21,716 nt of DNA, taken from the NCBI GenBank assembly GCA_031552355.1, contig JAVBMO010000158.1, positions 1 through 21,716 on the forward strand, read 5' to 3'. This document shows, piece by piece, positions 1-8,168 of this stretch (position 1 is the first letter of the stretch; every line of letters begins with the position of its first letter). Source of the stretch: JAVBMO01 sp031552355 (GTDB taxonomy: Bacteria > Bacteroidota > Bacteroidia > Bacteroidales > P3). Both the position numbers and the translations under genes were made by a program. The notes beneath the pieces were generated by a model, which was not told the DNA's origin, ran no database searches, and saw only the letters and a program-made list of their open reading frames with translations.

Positions 1-25
1 AAAAATTTTTCGACTATATTTGTAT

Positions 26-103
26 GTTGCATATTTGTAAGTTGTTTTTATATTTACTTGAAAATCAAATATAAAATTACAACTTTTTATTCAAATATGC
101 AAC
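26..103. repeat. Long AT-rich imperfect inverted repeat (hairpin)
   Basis: Arm 26-55 pairs with arm 67-103 around an 11-nt loop. The outer 12 bases (GTTGCATATTTG at 26-37 and its complement at 92-103), the middle 7 (39-45 and 79-85) and the inner 10 (46-55 and 67-76) all match exactly, broken only by a 1x6 internal loop and a 2-nt bulge. A T-rich stretch follows. It lies just upstream of a transposase remnant, so it may be a transposon end, a foldback or MITE-like element, or an unusually long terminator for a gene left of the window. Confidence 0.7.
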
Positions 104-180
104 TCTTTTATCTTTTTTCTTACATCGAACTCAGGTTTTTAGAAATAAATACCCTCAACCTACCAAAAAAAGAAATTTAG

Positions 181-399
181 ACAACCTCTAAGAAAAAGAC
201 AAAAAAGAAACCCTTAACAAAAGAGGATAAAAAGCAAAATCAACGAATATCATCTGTAAGAATAACCATTGAAAATATCATTCGGGAAGTAAAAACATTC
301 AGGATTATTGCCGAAAAATATCGCAACAGAAGAAAACAATTTGCCCTCAGATTTAATCTAATCGCTGCTATCCATAACCTTAATCTAACTTACAAATGA
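181..399 (+). pseudogene. IS5-type transposase, C-terminal remnant
   Basis: An open frame from 181 to the TGA at 397-399 has no start codon and is closed upstream by an in-frame TAG at 178-180. Its translation is Lys-rich, then reads RISSVRITIENIIREVKTF, continues through KYRNRR and ends near AAIHNLNL. That resembles the end of the DDE transposase of the IS5/IS4 superfamily, where the catalytic Glu lies in a V/I-E-N/H-I-I-G/R-x-(V/I)-K motif. Only about 72 residues remain, and the rest of the element is missing or too decayed to read, so it is inactive. The family call rests on motif memory, not a database match. Confidence 0.65.
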
Positions 400-562
400 T
401 TTCCCGAAGAGGTCTAATAAATCATTGTTTTTGAATAATGTAATTTCTTTTTACTGGAAACGTAAAATCATAGAACAGTTTCGTTTATTAAAAGAGTTTT
501 TAATTTCATTTTAATCCTTTTTATGAATAGAATTGACAGCTTACTCATTCCACAAAAACATG
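400..562. other. AT-rich intergenic DNA after the transposase remnant
   Basis: No gene is visible. The first 20 or so bases after the remnant's stop probably include the old right end of the insertion sequence, but I could not find a matching left end. The rest is low-complexity AT-rich DNA leading to the purM promoter. Confidence 0.5.
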
Positions 563-570
563 TACCTTTG
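563..570 (+). promoter_or_regulatory. Bacteroidota -7 promoter box for purM
   Basis: TACCTTTG matches the TAnnTTTG -7 consensus of Bacteroidota housekeeping sigma factor and ends 23 bases before the purM ATG. I saw no convincing -33 TTG at the usual spacing. Confidence 0.6.
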
Positions 571-593
571 TAGCAGATTAATACACAAGCAGA

Positions 594-1763
594 ATGGATA
601 ATTTAAAATATAATCAAAGGGGCGTCTCTGCTTCCAAAGAAGATGTTCACAAAGCTATAGAAAAGATAGATAAGGGGTTATTCCCCAAAGCTTTTTGCAA
701 ATTGATTCCCGACCAACTGACCCATGACGAAAACTATTGCATTGCCATGCATGCCGACGGTGCAGGTACCAAGTCTTCGCTGGCTTATCTGTATTGGAGG
801 GAAACCGGCGATATGAGTGTTTGGAAGGGTATTGCCATTGACGCCATTGTCATGAATATCGACGATTTGCTTTGTGTGGGAATTACCGACAACATTTTGC
901 TGTCTTCGACCATTGGGCGCAACAAAAACCTGATTCCCGGCGAAGTCATTGCGGCTATCATTAATGGGACTGAAGAGTTCCTGGCGGAATTGCGTTCCTA
1001 CGGAATCAACATTCATTCCACCGGAGGAGAAACCGCCGACGTGGGCGATTTGGTTCGTACCATTATTGTGGATTCCACAGTTACAGCACGTATTAAACGG
1101 AGTGACGTCATTTCGAACGACCGCATTAAGGCAGGCGATGTCATTGTGGGATTGAGTTCCTCGGGACAGGCTTCGTATGAGAAAGCGTATAACGGCGGAA
1201 TGGGCAGCAATGGATTGACTTCGGCGCGCCACGATGTGTTTGCGAAAACCTACGCAAAAAAATATCCTGAAACATTCGACCCTCAATTGTCCGATGCGGT
1301 GGTTTATTGCGGAAACCGCCAATTGGCCTCGCCTACCGAAGTATCCGGTGTGGATGCAGGGAAAATGGTCTTGTCGCCAACAAGAACTTATGCCCCAATT
1401 ATTAAAGAAATATTGGAAAAACACCGTTCCAAAATCAACGGAATGGTACATTGCAGCGGGGGAGCACAGACCAAGGTTTTGCATTTTATCGATAAACTGC
1501 ATGTGATAAAAGACAATCTATTTCCCACTCCGCCTCTTTTCAAGATGATACAGGAAGAATCGGGCACACCCTGGCAGGAAATGTACAAAGTCTTCAATAT
1601 GGGGCACCGCATGGAAATTTATACCGACGAAGAAACCGCCAAAGAGATTATGGCTATTTCCAAATCCTTTAATGTCGATGCACAGATTGTAGGCCGCGTG
1701 GAAGCTTCGGAACAAAAGCAGGTAAGCATCCTGTCTGAATACGGAACATTTTTATACAATTAA
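594..1763 (+). CDS. purM: Phosphoribosylformylglycinamidine cyclo-ligase (AIR synthase), Bacteroidota form
   Basis: This cytosolic enzyme of de novo purine synthesis closes the imidazole ring of FGAM to give AIR, using ATP. The 389-aa protein shows the PurM/AIR-synthase fold signatures: D-G-A-G-T-K at residues 55-60, NIDDLL at 88-93 (the counterpart of the canonical VNDL), GGETAD at 144-149, GLSSSGQ at 186-192, an SPTRTY segment and GGAQTK in the C-terminal domain, then VFNMGHRME. It is about 45 residues longer than E. coli PurM, mostly from extra sequence between GLSSSGQ and SPTRTY, as in other Bacteroidota versions. The ATG at 594 lies just after a -7 box. The next gene follows 82 bp later on the same strand, so co-transcription is possible. 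A paralogous AIR-synthase-related function is less likely but not excluded. Confidence 0.88.
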   Translation: MDNLKYNQRGVSASKEDVHKAIEKIDKGLFPKAFCKLIPDQLTHDENYCIAMHADGAGTKSSLAYLYWRETGDMSVWKGIAIDAIVMNIDDLLCVGITDNILLSSTIGRNKNLIPGEVIAAIINGTEEFLAELRSYGINIHSTGGETADVGDLVRTIIVDSTVTARIKRSDVISNDRIKAGDVIVGLSSSGQASYEKAYNGGMGSNGLTSARHDVFAKTYAKKYPETFDPQLSDAVVYCGNRQLASPTEVSGVDAGKMVLSPTRTYAPIIKEILEKHRSKINGMVHCSGGAQTKVLHFIDKLHVIKDNLFPTPPLFKMIQEESGTPWQEMYKVFNMGHRMEIYTDEETAKEIMAISKSFNVDAQIVGRVEASEQKQVSILSEYGTFLYN

Positions 1764-1845
1764 GAAGAGAGCTTTTTTCAATTATAAATGATCGGGGGTA
1801 AAAGGCTTTGGTGTTCTTTTGCCCTTTAGTTTTTGTTTTTTTATT

Positions 1846-3090
1846 ATGAAAAGAATAGAAGTAATGGCGCCTGTGGGTTCCTACGAATCCTTGATGGCTG
1901 CAATTGAAGCCGGCGCCGATTCGGTATATTTTGGGGTGGAACAACTCAATATGCGGTCCAAGTCCGCCAATAATTTTACGCTGACCGATTTGCAAAAAAT
2001 CACCCAAATTTGCAAAGAACAAGACGTTAAAACCTACCTCACGCTGAATACCATTATCTATGACAGCGAGATAGAGCAGATGAAAAGCATTGTGGATGCT
2101 GCCAAAGCAAACGGCATTTCGGCCATTATAGCCGCCGATATGGCCGTTTTGAACTACGCCCATTCGGTGGGCATGGAGTTGCATTTGTCCACCCAATGCA
2201 ATGTGAGCAATGGCGAAGCGGTTCGTTTATATTCGCAATTTGCCGATGTGGTGGTTACCGCTCGCGAATTGAGCCTGAAACAGGTTTCGGATATTGTCCG
2301 TTTTATTGAAGAAAACCAGATCAAGGGACCTTCGGGACGCTTGGTCGAAATAGAGATTTTTGTACACGGGGCTTTGTGTATGGCGGTTTCGGGGAAATGT
2401 TATATCAGTCTGGACAATGCCAATTCTTCGGCCAACCGCGGAGCTTGCCTGCAATATTGCCGCCGCCAGTACAAAGTTTCCGACTACGATTCGGAAATAG
2501 AGCTGATGGTGGACAATAAATACATCATGTCGCCCAAGGATTTAAAAACCATCGACTTTTTGGACAAAGTCCTGAACGCCGGAGTGCGGGTGCTGAAAAT
2601 TGAAGGGCGTGGCCGTCCGGCGGAATATGTCCGCGAAGTGGTTTCGTGCTACAAAGAAGCTGCCCTGGCTTATGAACAGGGAACTTTTACCCAAGAAAAG
2701 GTAGAAGAATGGAATACCCGCTTGAAAAAAGTGTATAACCGTGGATTTTGGGATGGCTATTATTTGGGAAGAAAAGTGGGGGAGTGGACAGAAAAATACG
2801 GTTCTTTGGCTACCAAAAAGAAAATTTATATCGGGAAAATCACCAACTATTTCAAGGATTTGAATGTGGCGGAAATCAAAATGGAAACCCACGATATGGC
2901 TGTGGGCGAAACCATCCTGATTATGGGCGAAACCACCGGTGTTTACGAAGACACCCTTCAAGAAATCCGTGTAGATTTGAAACCTGTGGACAAAACTGTA
3001 AAAGGCGAAATGTGTTCCATAAAAACTTCCAAAATTGTTCGTCGAAATGATAAAGTTTACAAATGGGTGGATGTGGAAGAGGAATTTTAA
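1846..3090 (+). CDS. U32-family protein, probable tRNA U34 hydroxylation protein (TrhP/YegQ-like)
   Basis: The protein belongs to family U32. Its members were once called collagenase-like peptidases; several are now known as RNA hydroxylation factors (TrhP and RlhA), or as UbiU/UbiV with [4Fe-4S] clusters. The U32 signature is clear at residues 170-188: E-x-F-x-x-G-A-L-C, four residues, G-x-C-x-I-S. Cys178 and Cys185, with Cys201 and Cys205 in RGACLQYC, are likely cluster ligands. The N-terminus MAPVGSYESLMAAIEAGAD begins the TIM-barrel part. An in-frame ATG exists at 1819, but it would add nine hydrophobic residues (MPFSFCFFI) not expected in the family. I therefore prefer 1846, giving 414 aa. 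The length fits TrhP (about 450 aa) better than RlhA (about 650). The exact RNA target is inferred. Confidence 0.85.
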   Translation: MKRIEVMAPVGSYESLMAAIEAGADSVYFGVEQLNMRSKSANNFTLTDLQKITQICKEQDVKTYLTLNTIIYDSEIEQMKSIVDAAKANGISAIIAADMAVLNYAHSVGMELHLSTQCNVSNGEAVRLYSQFADVVVTARELSLKQVSDIVRFIEENQIKGPSGRLVEIEIFVHGALCMAVSGKCYISLDNANSSANRGACLQYCRRQYKVSDYDSEIELMVDNKYIMSPKDLKTIDFLDKVLNAGVRVLKIEGRGRPAEYVREVVSCYKEAALAYEQGTFTQEKVEEWNTRLKKVYNRGFWDGYYLGRKVGEWTEKYGSLATKKKIYIGKITNYFKDLNVAEIKMETHDMAVGETILIMGETTGVYEDTLQEIRVDLKPVDKTVKGEMCSIKTSKIVRRNDKVYKWVDVEEEF

Positions 3091-3143
3091 TATTTTCCTC
3101 TATACCAGTTGGGTTAATTAATTGTATTTCATGTGATTAGATA

Positions 3144-3180
3144 TTCAAGCCTCGCAGAACTTAAATCAGCGAGGTTTGAA
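3144..3180. terminator. Stem-loop in the convergent intergenic region
   Basis: TTCAAGCCTCGC at 3144-3155 pairs with GCGAGGTTTGAA at 3169-3180, giving 12 bp with one G-U pair and a 13-nt loop. It lies between convergent genes, but no T-run follows on either strand. It may terminate transcription or simply protect mRNA ends. Confidence 0.5.
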
Positions 3181-3215
3181 CAATAGAAATTAAAAGCAGT
3201 TTGACACAAACTAAT

Positions 3216-3234
3216 AAAGGGTTGAGTCCCTTTT
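3216..3234. terminator. Short bidirectional terminator-like hairpin
   Basis: AAAGGG (3216-3221) and CCCTTT (3228-3233) flank a 6-nt loop, with a T-run on the + strand and A/T-rich flanks on the other. It ends 12 bp from the channel gene's stop codon, so it could serve both converging transcripts. The stem is short. Confidence 0.45.
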
Positions 3235-3245
3235 GTAATTCCATC

Positions 3246-4424
3246 TTACAACTCCATTGCCGAAAGTTCAGCCGCCGAGAGGGCAAAATCTCTCTCTGCT
3301 TCAAGGGTGTTGGTCATGGAAGTATAGTAGTATTCTATTTCCTGCAAATAAATTAGCATCGAAATTTCTCCGGCATCTAATGCTTTTTTCAACAGGGGCT
3401 CATTATTGTAGGCCGAAAAAGCCGCCCGGTATTTCACCGCGGTTCTTTGTAAATTCGAAGCATTCAGATACATCCGTTGAAGGTCATTGTAGAACTGCAT
3501 TTTACTGTCTGCCAATACCGATTCGGAAGCTTTTAATTGTGCTTTGGCCTGCTTTGCACGATTTTTGTTTTCCCATAGAGGAACAGACATCCCTACAGTA
3601 ACTCCGCGCAAATTATCATCTACCGTATTCTCGCTCATATAGCCTGCAAAAAACTTAGGCCACCACATAGATTTATTCAATTTCACCTGTTGCCGTTCAA
3701 TTTCAATTTGTTGGGTCACATATTGCAAAACAGGACTTTTTTCTTCAGCTTGCGAAAGCCATTCATCGAAATTGGCAGGAAAGGCTTGCGCCGGATAAAT
3801 AGTTTCATCGAATAGAATTTCTTTTCCGCCATTCAAGCGTTTGAGTTCTACCAAACGACTCTTACGTTCTGTTTCTATTCGATCCACTTCACCCTGAACC
3901 ATAATCAAATTCAATTGAGCCTTATTACTTTCCAAAATATTAGCAGCCCCTTTGTCTAAGCGGGTTTTATAGGTTTTTGACATCTGTTCGGCATTCTGCA
4001 AACGCAAACTGTATTCCTTTGCCAAGGCATTAAAATACACCAGCTCAATACAAAGTTTTTTGGCTGAAAGCAAGAGATTTATTCTCTCGGCTTTATATTG
4101 CAAATCGATATTGGCATTTTCTAAATTAGACAGTTTGCTGCGATGACTGTAAACCGTGGGGAAGTCGAACGACTGGGTAACGGTAAAATCGATACGGTTC
4201 CCTGCCGAAGCAGGGTTTCCCCACAAATAATGGAATTCTACTTCGGGATTGTCAGGGAAAATACCTGTACGATTATTCAACTTTTGGGCATCCATTTGTT
4301 CACGCAAAGCATTTAAGGTAAAACTATTGGTTTCTATTTCTTTCAAAACAGACTCGTAAGTGCTTTGGGCTATTAAAGGAATGGAAATCAGGGAAAATAT
4401 AAGACTTATCAATATTTTTTTCAT
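3246..4424 (-). CDS. TolC/CusC-like outer membrane efflux channel
   Basis: This is the outer membrane factor of a tripartite RND efflux system. The 392-aa protein starts with a Sec signal peptide (MKKILISLIFSLISIPLIAQ), with likely cleavage after AQ. No lipobox Cys is present, so unlike CusC it should not be lipidated. The rest is rich in long amphipathic helices with Leu/Gln/Glu/Lys repeats and short strand segments, as in the OEP family that trimerises into an outer membrane barrel and periplasmic tunnel. A length near 400 aa is normal for CzcC-type channels of Bacteroidota. It is the last gene of the reverse-strand efflux operon, 88 bp after the pump gene, with a perfect palindrome in the gap. 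The ATG at 4424 is set by the signal peptide. Confidence 0.88.
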   Translation of the reverse strand: MKKILISLIFSLISIPLIAQSTYESVLKEIETNSFTLNALREQMDAQKLNNRTGIFPDNPEVEFHYLWGNPASAGNRIDFTVTQSFDFPTVYSHRSKLSNLENANIDLQYKAERINLLLSAKKLCIELVYFNALAKEYSLRLQNAEQMSKTYKTRLDKGAANILESNKAQLNLIMVQGEVDRIETERKSRLVELKRLNGGKEILFDETIYPAQAFPANFDEWLSQAEEKSPVLQYVTQQIEIERQQVKLNKSMWWPKFFAGYMSENTVDDNLRGVTVGMSVPLWENKNRAKQAKAQLKASESVLADSKMQFYNDLQRMYLNASNLQRTAVKYRAAFSAYNNEPLLKKALDAGEISMLIYLQEIEYYYTSMTNTLEAERDFALSAAELSAMEL

Positions 4425-4473
4425 TTTATCGGACTTGTTTTAAGATAGTTCAATAATAATTTTCTTTTTCGAA

Positions 4474-4506
4474 AAACTTAACAGGTTTCTGAAACCTGTT
4501 AAGTTT
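4474..4506. repeat. Perfect 33-bp palindrome between pump and channel genes
   Basis: Arm 4474-4489 (AAACTTAACAGGTTTC) is the exact reverse complement of arm 4491-4506, around a single T at 4490. It starts 49 bp upstream of the channel gene start codon and ends 6 bp downstream of the pump gene's stop. The form looks like a dispersed intergenic palindromic repeat. In the operon mRNA it would fold into a very stable hairpin, which could protect mRNA ends or reduce channel expression relative to the pump. Confidence 0.85.
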
Positions 4507-4512
4507 CAGTAT

Positions 4513-7500
4513 TTATTCTTTCGCCTTCCGTTTTGCGTTTCTTTTTTGCAACATTTCATATACAATCGGCACAACATAAATATTTAACAACGTGGATGTC
4601 AGCAAACCGCCCAAAACTACTACTGCCATAGGGCTTTGAATTTCATTGCCCGATTTATCTCCGTTTATGACCAAAGGAATCAATGCCAAACCTGCTGTCA
4701 GGGCCGTCATCAAAATCGGATTCAAGCGATCTAAGGAACCCTGCATAATGGTTTCTCGCAAAGGAAGATTCTCCTGCTGCATGTGCTTGTATTTTGAAAT
4801 CAGCAGAATGCCGTTACGTGTGGCAATTCCGAAAAGCGTAATAAAGCCGATAATGGACGGAATGCTCACAATGCCTGAAGTAAAAAACACGGCAAACACG
4901 CCACCAATAAGCGCCAAGGGTAAGTTCAACAATACAATTCCTGCTAAATTCAAGCTTTTGAATTCGCCATATAAAAGCAAAAAGATAATGGCAATGGCCA
5001 GCAAAGACGTCATAAAAAGTGTTCTAGAGGCTTTGGAAGCGCTTTCAAACTGGCCCCCATATTCGATATGATAGCCTTCGGGTAGTTTAATTTCTTTTTC
5101 CACATTTGTTTTAATGTCTTCCACCACGCTTTTTAGGTCTCGCCCCGATACGTTGGCAGAAACTACAATTTTACGTTGCACATTTTCGCGGCTGATCGAA
5201 TTAGGCCCCCCCACCGAAACAATTTCTGCCACCTCTTCCAAAGGGACTTTTGTACCATCTTCGGCATCAACCAAAGCCGATTTTACTTCTTCAATGCTTT
5301 CTGTATAATTTTTATTCAACCGTAAAATTAAATCAAAACTCCGCTGACCTTCGTAGATTTCAGCAAGTTTTTCGCCGGAAAAGGCCAATTCTACAAAATG
5401 ATTAAACTCTTCGACCGTAATGCCGTATTTTGCCAACATTCTTCTATTTGCTCGAATTTGCAATTGAGGTGTTTCTGTTTGCTGTTCTACGCTTACATCT
5501 ACCAATCCATCAATATCCTGAACGGAGTTTTTCAAACGATTTCCCAACATAAAAAGCTGGCTCAAATCCGGTCCGAAAATTTTTATAGCAATATTAGCAC
5601 GGGTTCCCGAAAGCATATGGTCTATACGGTGTCCTAAAGGCTGTCCTACGGTTGCCGCCACACCGGGAATAGCTGCCAAAGTAGCTCTTACATCTGCCAT
5701 GAAAGCTTCTTTGTCACGGTCTTTCAATTCGAAACTCAGGTCTATTTCAGCACTGTTCGTAGCTTGTGAATGTTCGTCAAGTTCTCCCCGTCCGGTACGC
5801 CGCGCGGTGTGAGTCACTTCGGGAATTTTCAATAATTCGGTTTCCATCAGATTCCCTAAATGATTACTTTCTTCCAAAGAAACACCGGGCTTGGTTACAG
5901 CAGAAATGGTTAAAGAACCTTCATTGAAATCGGGCAAAAAACTTTGTCCCATTGTAAAAAACATAGCTACAGAAACAACAAACAGCACCAATGCAGGAAT
6001 TAAGACTTTCTTCTTATTTTCCAAAGTCCACTGCAATGATTTTTCATAAATAACAGAAAGTTTACGGGCAAGCCAGCTGTCTTTTTCTTTCCTGTTAAGA
6101 TATTTTTCGTTGGAAAGTATCATTTTACAAAGTAAAGGCGTAAGGGTCATGGCTACAATCAACGACATAAATAGCGAAACAATAAATGTAACCCCTAACG
6201 GTTTCAGCATGCGGCCTTCCATTCCCGAAAGAAAAAACAAAGGAATAAACGCTACAATAATAATCAACGTAGCATTGAGAATCGAAGCACGAATTTCGCG
6301 AGAAGCATCGAACACAACGGTAAAAACGGACTGACGTTTTTCCTTGGGCTTTTGATGATTTTGCCTCAGTCGCTTATAGACATTTTCCACATCAATAATC
6401 GCATCATCGACCAAAGACCCAATGGCAATACACATACCACCTAAAGTCATCGTATTGATATTCATTCCCAAGACATGCAATACAATGAGCGTTCCCAATA
6501 AGGAAAGTGGAATGGCAATAATGGAAATGATTGTGGTGCGGAAGCTCCCCAAAAACAAAAACAGAATGATGACAACAAACAAAGCTCCTTCGACAAGCGC
6601 TCGCCCGACATTGTTTACCGACGTTTCTATAAAATCGGCCTGACGAAAAATCTTAGTGTCCATTTTAACATCTTTCGGCAAAGATTTTTGAATGTCTGCC
6701 AAGCGCTTTTCTATATTTTCGGTTACATTCAGCGTATTTATGTTCGGTTGTTTGGAAATGGACAAAATAATAGCAGGCTTGGCGTTTTGCGAAGCATACC
6801 CCATTTTTATCCCACTTCCTATTTTTACTTCTGCCACATCCGACACCACGACAGGTTTCCCATTTACGCTTTTAACGAAAGTAGCTCCTAATTCGTCGAG
6901 ATTGTTGGTACGCGCCATTCCACGCAAAGCATATTCATTGCCGTAGTCACGAATTACACCACCCGAAGAATTCGTGCTGATCGTGCTTGCTGTTTGTGCC
7001 AATTCATCCATTGAAACCCCGTAGAGCTGCATTTTTTGCGGGTCGGCAAGAATTTGGTATTGTTTATAGTCGCCACCGATAATGGTAACCTGAGACACAC
7101 CTCCGGTAGCCAAAACGGCAGGTTTTACAACCCATTCGGCCAAAGTCCGCAAGTCCATCAATGAAGTTGAATCGGCTTGCAAGCCCACAAACAAAATTTC
7201 GCCCATTACACTGGACTGGGGCGCCAGCTCGGGAACCACCTCTTTAGGCAAAACATTGGTAAGTGTAACCATTTTTTCACTTATGATTTGACGGGCTTTA
7301 AATACATCGGTACCCCAGTCAAATTCCACCCAAACAAAAGAATACCCTTGCATGGATGCAGAACGTACACGGCGTACATCGGTTGCACCGTTTACCGCCG
7401 TTTCAATATGGAAGGTGACCAAACGTTCCACCTCTTCTGCCGACATTCCAGCGGCATCGGTCATTACAACCACTGTCGGAGCTGTGAGGTCGGGAAAAAC

Positions 7501-7611
7501 ATCCACGTCCATCCTTTGAGCGATAAAAATTCCGCCAATGGTCAACAGCACCGCTCCCAATAATATAAAGAACTTATTATTAAGAGAAAACTTTATGATT
7601 CTATTCAACAC
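4513..7611 (-). CDS. Heavy-metal-type RND efflux pump, inner membrane permease (CzcA/CusA family)
   Basis: This proton-driven inner membrane trimer exports cations, probably heavy metals, through the adaptor and channel encoded beside it. At 1032 aa it has the usual RND length. Its layout is a first membrane helix near residues 12-30, a periplasmic porter domain beginning VDVFPDLTAPTVVVMTDAAG, a block of helices near residues 335-500, a second porter domain and a final helix block. The TM4 proton-relay segment at 401-410 reads VDDAIIDVEN, with Asp402, Asp403, Asp407 and Glu409, as in the HME branch rather than the drug (HAE) branch. The metal cannot be read reliably from sequence. The start is GTG at 7611, chosen because MLNRIIKFSLNNK matches the family N-terminus; there is no clear ribosome binding site. 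The four-helix-bundle cassette lies immediately upstream. Confidence 0.92.
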   Translation of the reverse strand: MLNRIIKFSLNNKFFILLGAVLLTIGGIFIAQRMDVDVFPDLTAPTVVVMTDAAGMSAEEVERLVTFHIETAVNGATDVRRVRSASMQGYSFVWVEFDWGTDVFKARQIISEKMVTLTNVLPKEVVPELAPQSSVMGEILFVGLQADSTSLMDLRTLAEWVVKPAVLATGGVSQVTIIGGDYKQYQILADPQKMQLYGVSMDELAQTASTISTNSSGGVIRDYGNEYALRGMARTNNLDELGATFVKSVNGKPVVVSDVAEVKIGSGIKMGYASQNAKPAIILSISKQPNINTLNVTENIEKRLADIQKSLPKDVKMDTKIFRQADFIETSVNNVGRALVEGALFVVIILFLFLGSFRTTIISIIAIPLSLLGTLIVLHVLGMNINTMTLGGMCIAIGSLVDDAIIDVENVYKRLRQNHQKPKEKRQSVFTVVFDASREIRASILNATLIIIVAFIPLFFLSGMEGRMLKPLGVTFIVSLFMSLIVAMTLTPLLCKMILSNEKYLNRKEKDSWLARKLSVIYEKSLQWTLENKKKVLIPALVLFVVSVAMFFTMGQSFLPDFNEGSLTISAVTKPGVSLEESNHLGNLMETELLKIPEVTHTARRTGRGELDEHSQATNSAEIDLSFELKDRDKEAFMADVRATLAAIPGVAATVGQPLGHRIDHMLSGTRANIAIKIFGPDLSQLFMLGNRLKNSVQDIDGLVDVSVEQQTETPQLQIRANRRMLAKYGITVEEFNHFVELAFSGEKLAEIYEGQRSFDLILRLNKNYTESIEEVKSALVDAEDGTKVPLEEVAEIVSVGGPNSISRENVQRKIVVSANVSGRDLKSVVEDIKTNVEKEIKLPEGYHIEYGGQFESASKASRTLFMTSLLAIAIIFLLLYGEFKSLNLAGIVLLNLPLALIGGVFAVFFTSGIVSIPSIIGFITLFGIATRNGILLISKYKHMQQENLPLRETIMQGSLDRLNPILMTALTAGLALIPLVINGDKSGNEIQSPMAVVVLGGLLTSTLLNIYVVPIVYEMLQKRNAKRKAKE

Positions 7612-7619
7612 AGTATTAA

Positions 7620-7695
7620 AATTTTAAATTCTTAATTTTGAATTTTGAATGAGGTCAAAATTCATTTTATTCGATTTCTACAAAAGTTGGCAATT
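7620..7695. repeat. Direct repeat, left copy, flanking the four-helix-bundle gene
   Basis: Two blocks, 7620-7641 (22 bp) and 7673-7695 (23 bp), are identical to 8081-8102 and 8116-8138 on the other side of the gene. The spacer is similar but has indels (31 bp here, 13 bp there). The sequence is AT-rich and is internally repetitive (AATTTTGAATTTTGAA). It fills the space between the pump start codon and the small gene's stop. Confidence 0.8.
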
Positions 7696-7710
7696 GAAAA
7701 TTCAGAATTT

Positions 7711-8070
7711 CTAAATCTGTTTTTGCTTAATTTGTAAGGTTTTGATGATAGATGTCAGAATATTGATAATATCGTCTATATCTTTTAAATAAGGAGAGTA
7801 ATCCAAAGAGACCAATTGACTTTTCTCCAACAGTAGAAGCCAATATCTTGTTTCTCTCGCTTCCTTAGAGGCTATTGATAATTTATGAATAAAATCATTT
7901 GTTGATTGAGCTGCAGTCGATTCTTCTATATTTGCACCAATGCTTGTTCCACTTCGTAATAATTGCTTGGACAAAGCAAATTCCTTATTTTCTGTTAGAA
8001 TTTTGTATAAAGAAATTATCTTTAACGCAAAATCAAAACTTCTTTCTTTTATAATATTGTCTTTTTTCAT
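7711..8070 (-). CDS. Four-helix-bundle protein (S23 / 23S rRNA IVS-type family)
   Basis: This 119-aa protein belongs to the small four-helix-bundle family first seen in intervening sequences of 23S rRNA genes and related to the Avd accessory protein of diversity-generating retroelements. Family hallmarks are QLLRSGTSIGANIEES at residues 36-51 and the amphipathic stretch DFIHKLSIASKEARETRYW at 59-77. It is full length with an ATG start. The molecular role of such stand-alone proteins is unknown; nucleic-acid binding as a pentamer is the usual suggestion. It sits between adaptor and pump genes of an efflux operon, with direct repeats on both sides, which suggests a mobile cassette rather than an efflux component. 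The repeats and gene are AT-rich compared with the neighbours. Confidence 0.88.
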   Translation of the reverse strand: MKKDNIIKERSFDFALKIISLYKILTENKEFALSKQLLRSGTSIGANIEESTAAQSTNDFIHKLSIASKEARETRYWLLLLEKSQLVSLDYSPYLKDIDDIINILTSIIKTLQIKQKQI

Positions 8071-8080
8071 CTATTGGAAT

Positions 8081-8138
8081 AATTTTAAATTCTTAATTTT
8101 GATCAAAATCCATTTGATTTCTACAAAAGTTGGCAATT
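8081..8138. repeat. Direct repeat, right copy, flanking the four-helix-bundle gene
   Basis: Blocks 8081-8102 and 8116-8138 are identical to the left copy. The copies are offset by 461 and 443 bp, so the repeated unit is roughly one copy plus the 360-bp gene. A further AATTTTGAA-type run (about 8140-8168) leads straight into the stop codon of the adaptor gene. Confidence 0.8.
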
Positions 8139-8168
8139 TAAAATTTTGAATTTTGAATTCAAAATTTC

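Noticed and set aside
678..1502. 274-aa reverse-strand open frame opposite purM
   Set aside because: It lies wholly antisense to a well-supported gene, has low-complexity His/Phe/Asn-rich translation and no domain I recognise.
1819..1845. Upstream ATG for the U32 protein
   Set aside because: It adds MPFSFCFFI, which is not expected in the family; the ATG at 1846 starts directly at the conserved KRIEVMAPVGS.
7711..8070. Calling the four-helix-bundle gene a ribosomal protein or a 23S rRNA intervening sequence
   Set aside because: There is no rRNA sequence around it, and the S23 name is historical; only the fold family can be supported.
7620..8138. CRISPR-like array because of repeated AT-rich blocks
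   Set aside because: There are only two copies, far apart, with a gene between them and no regular spacers.
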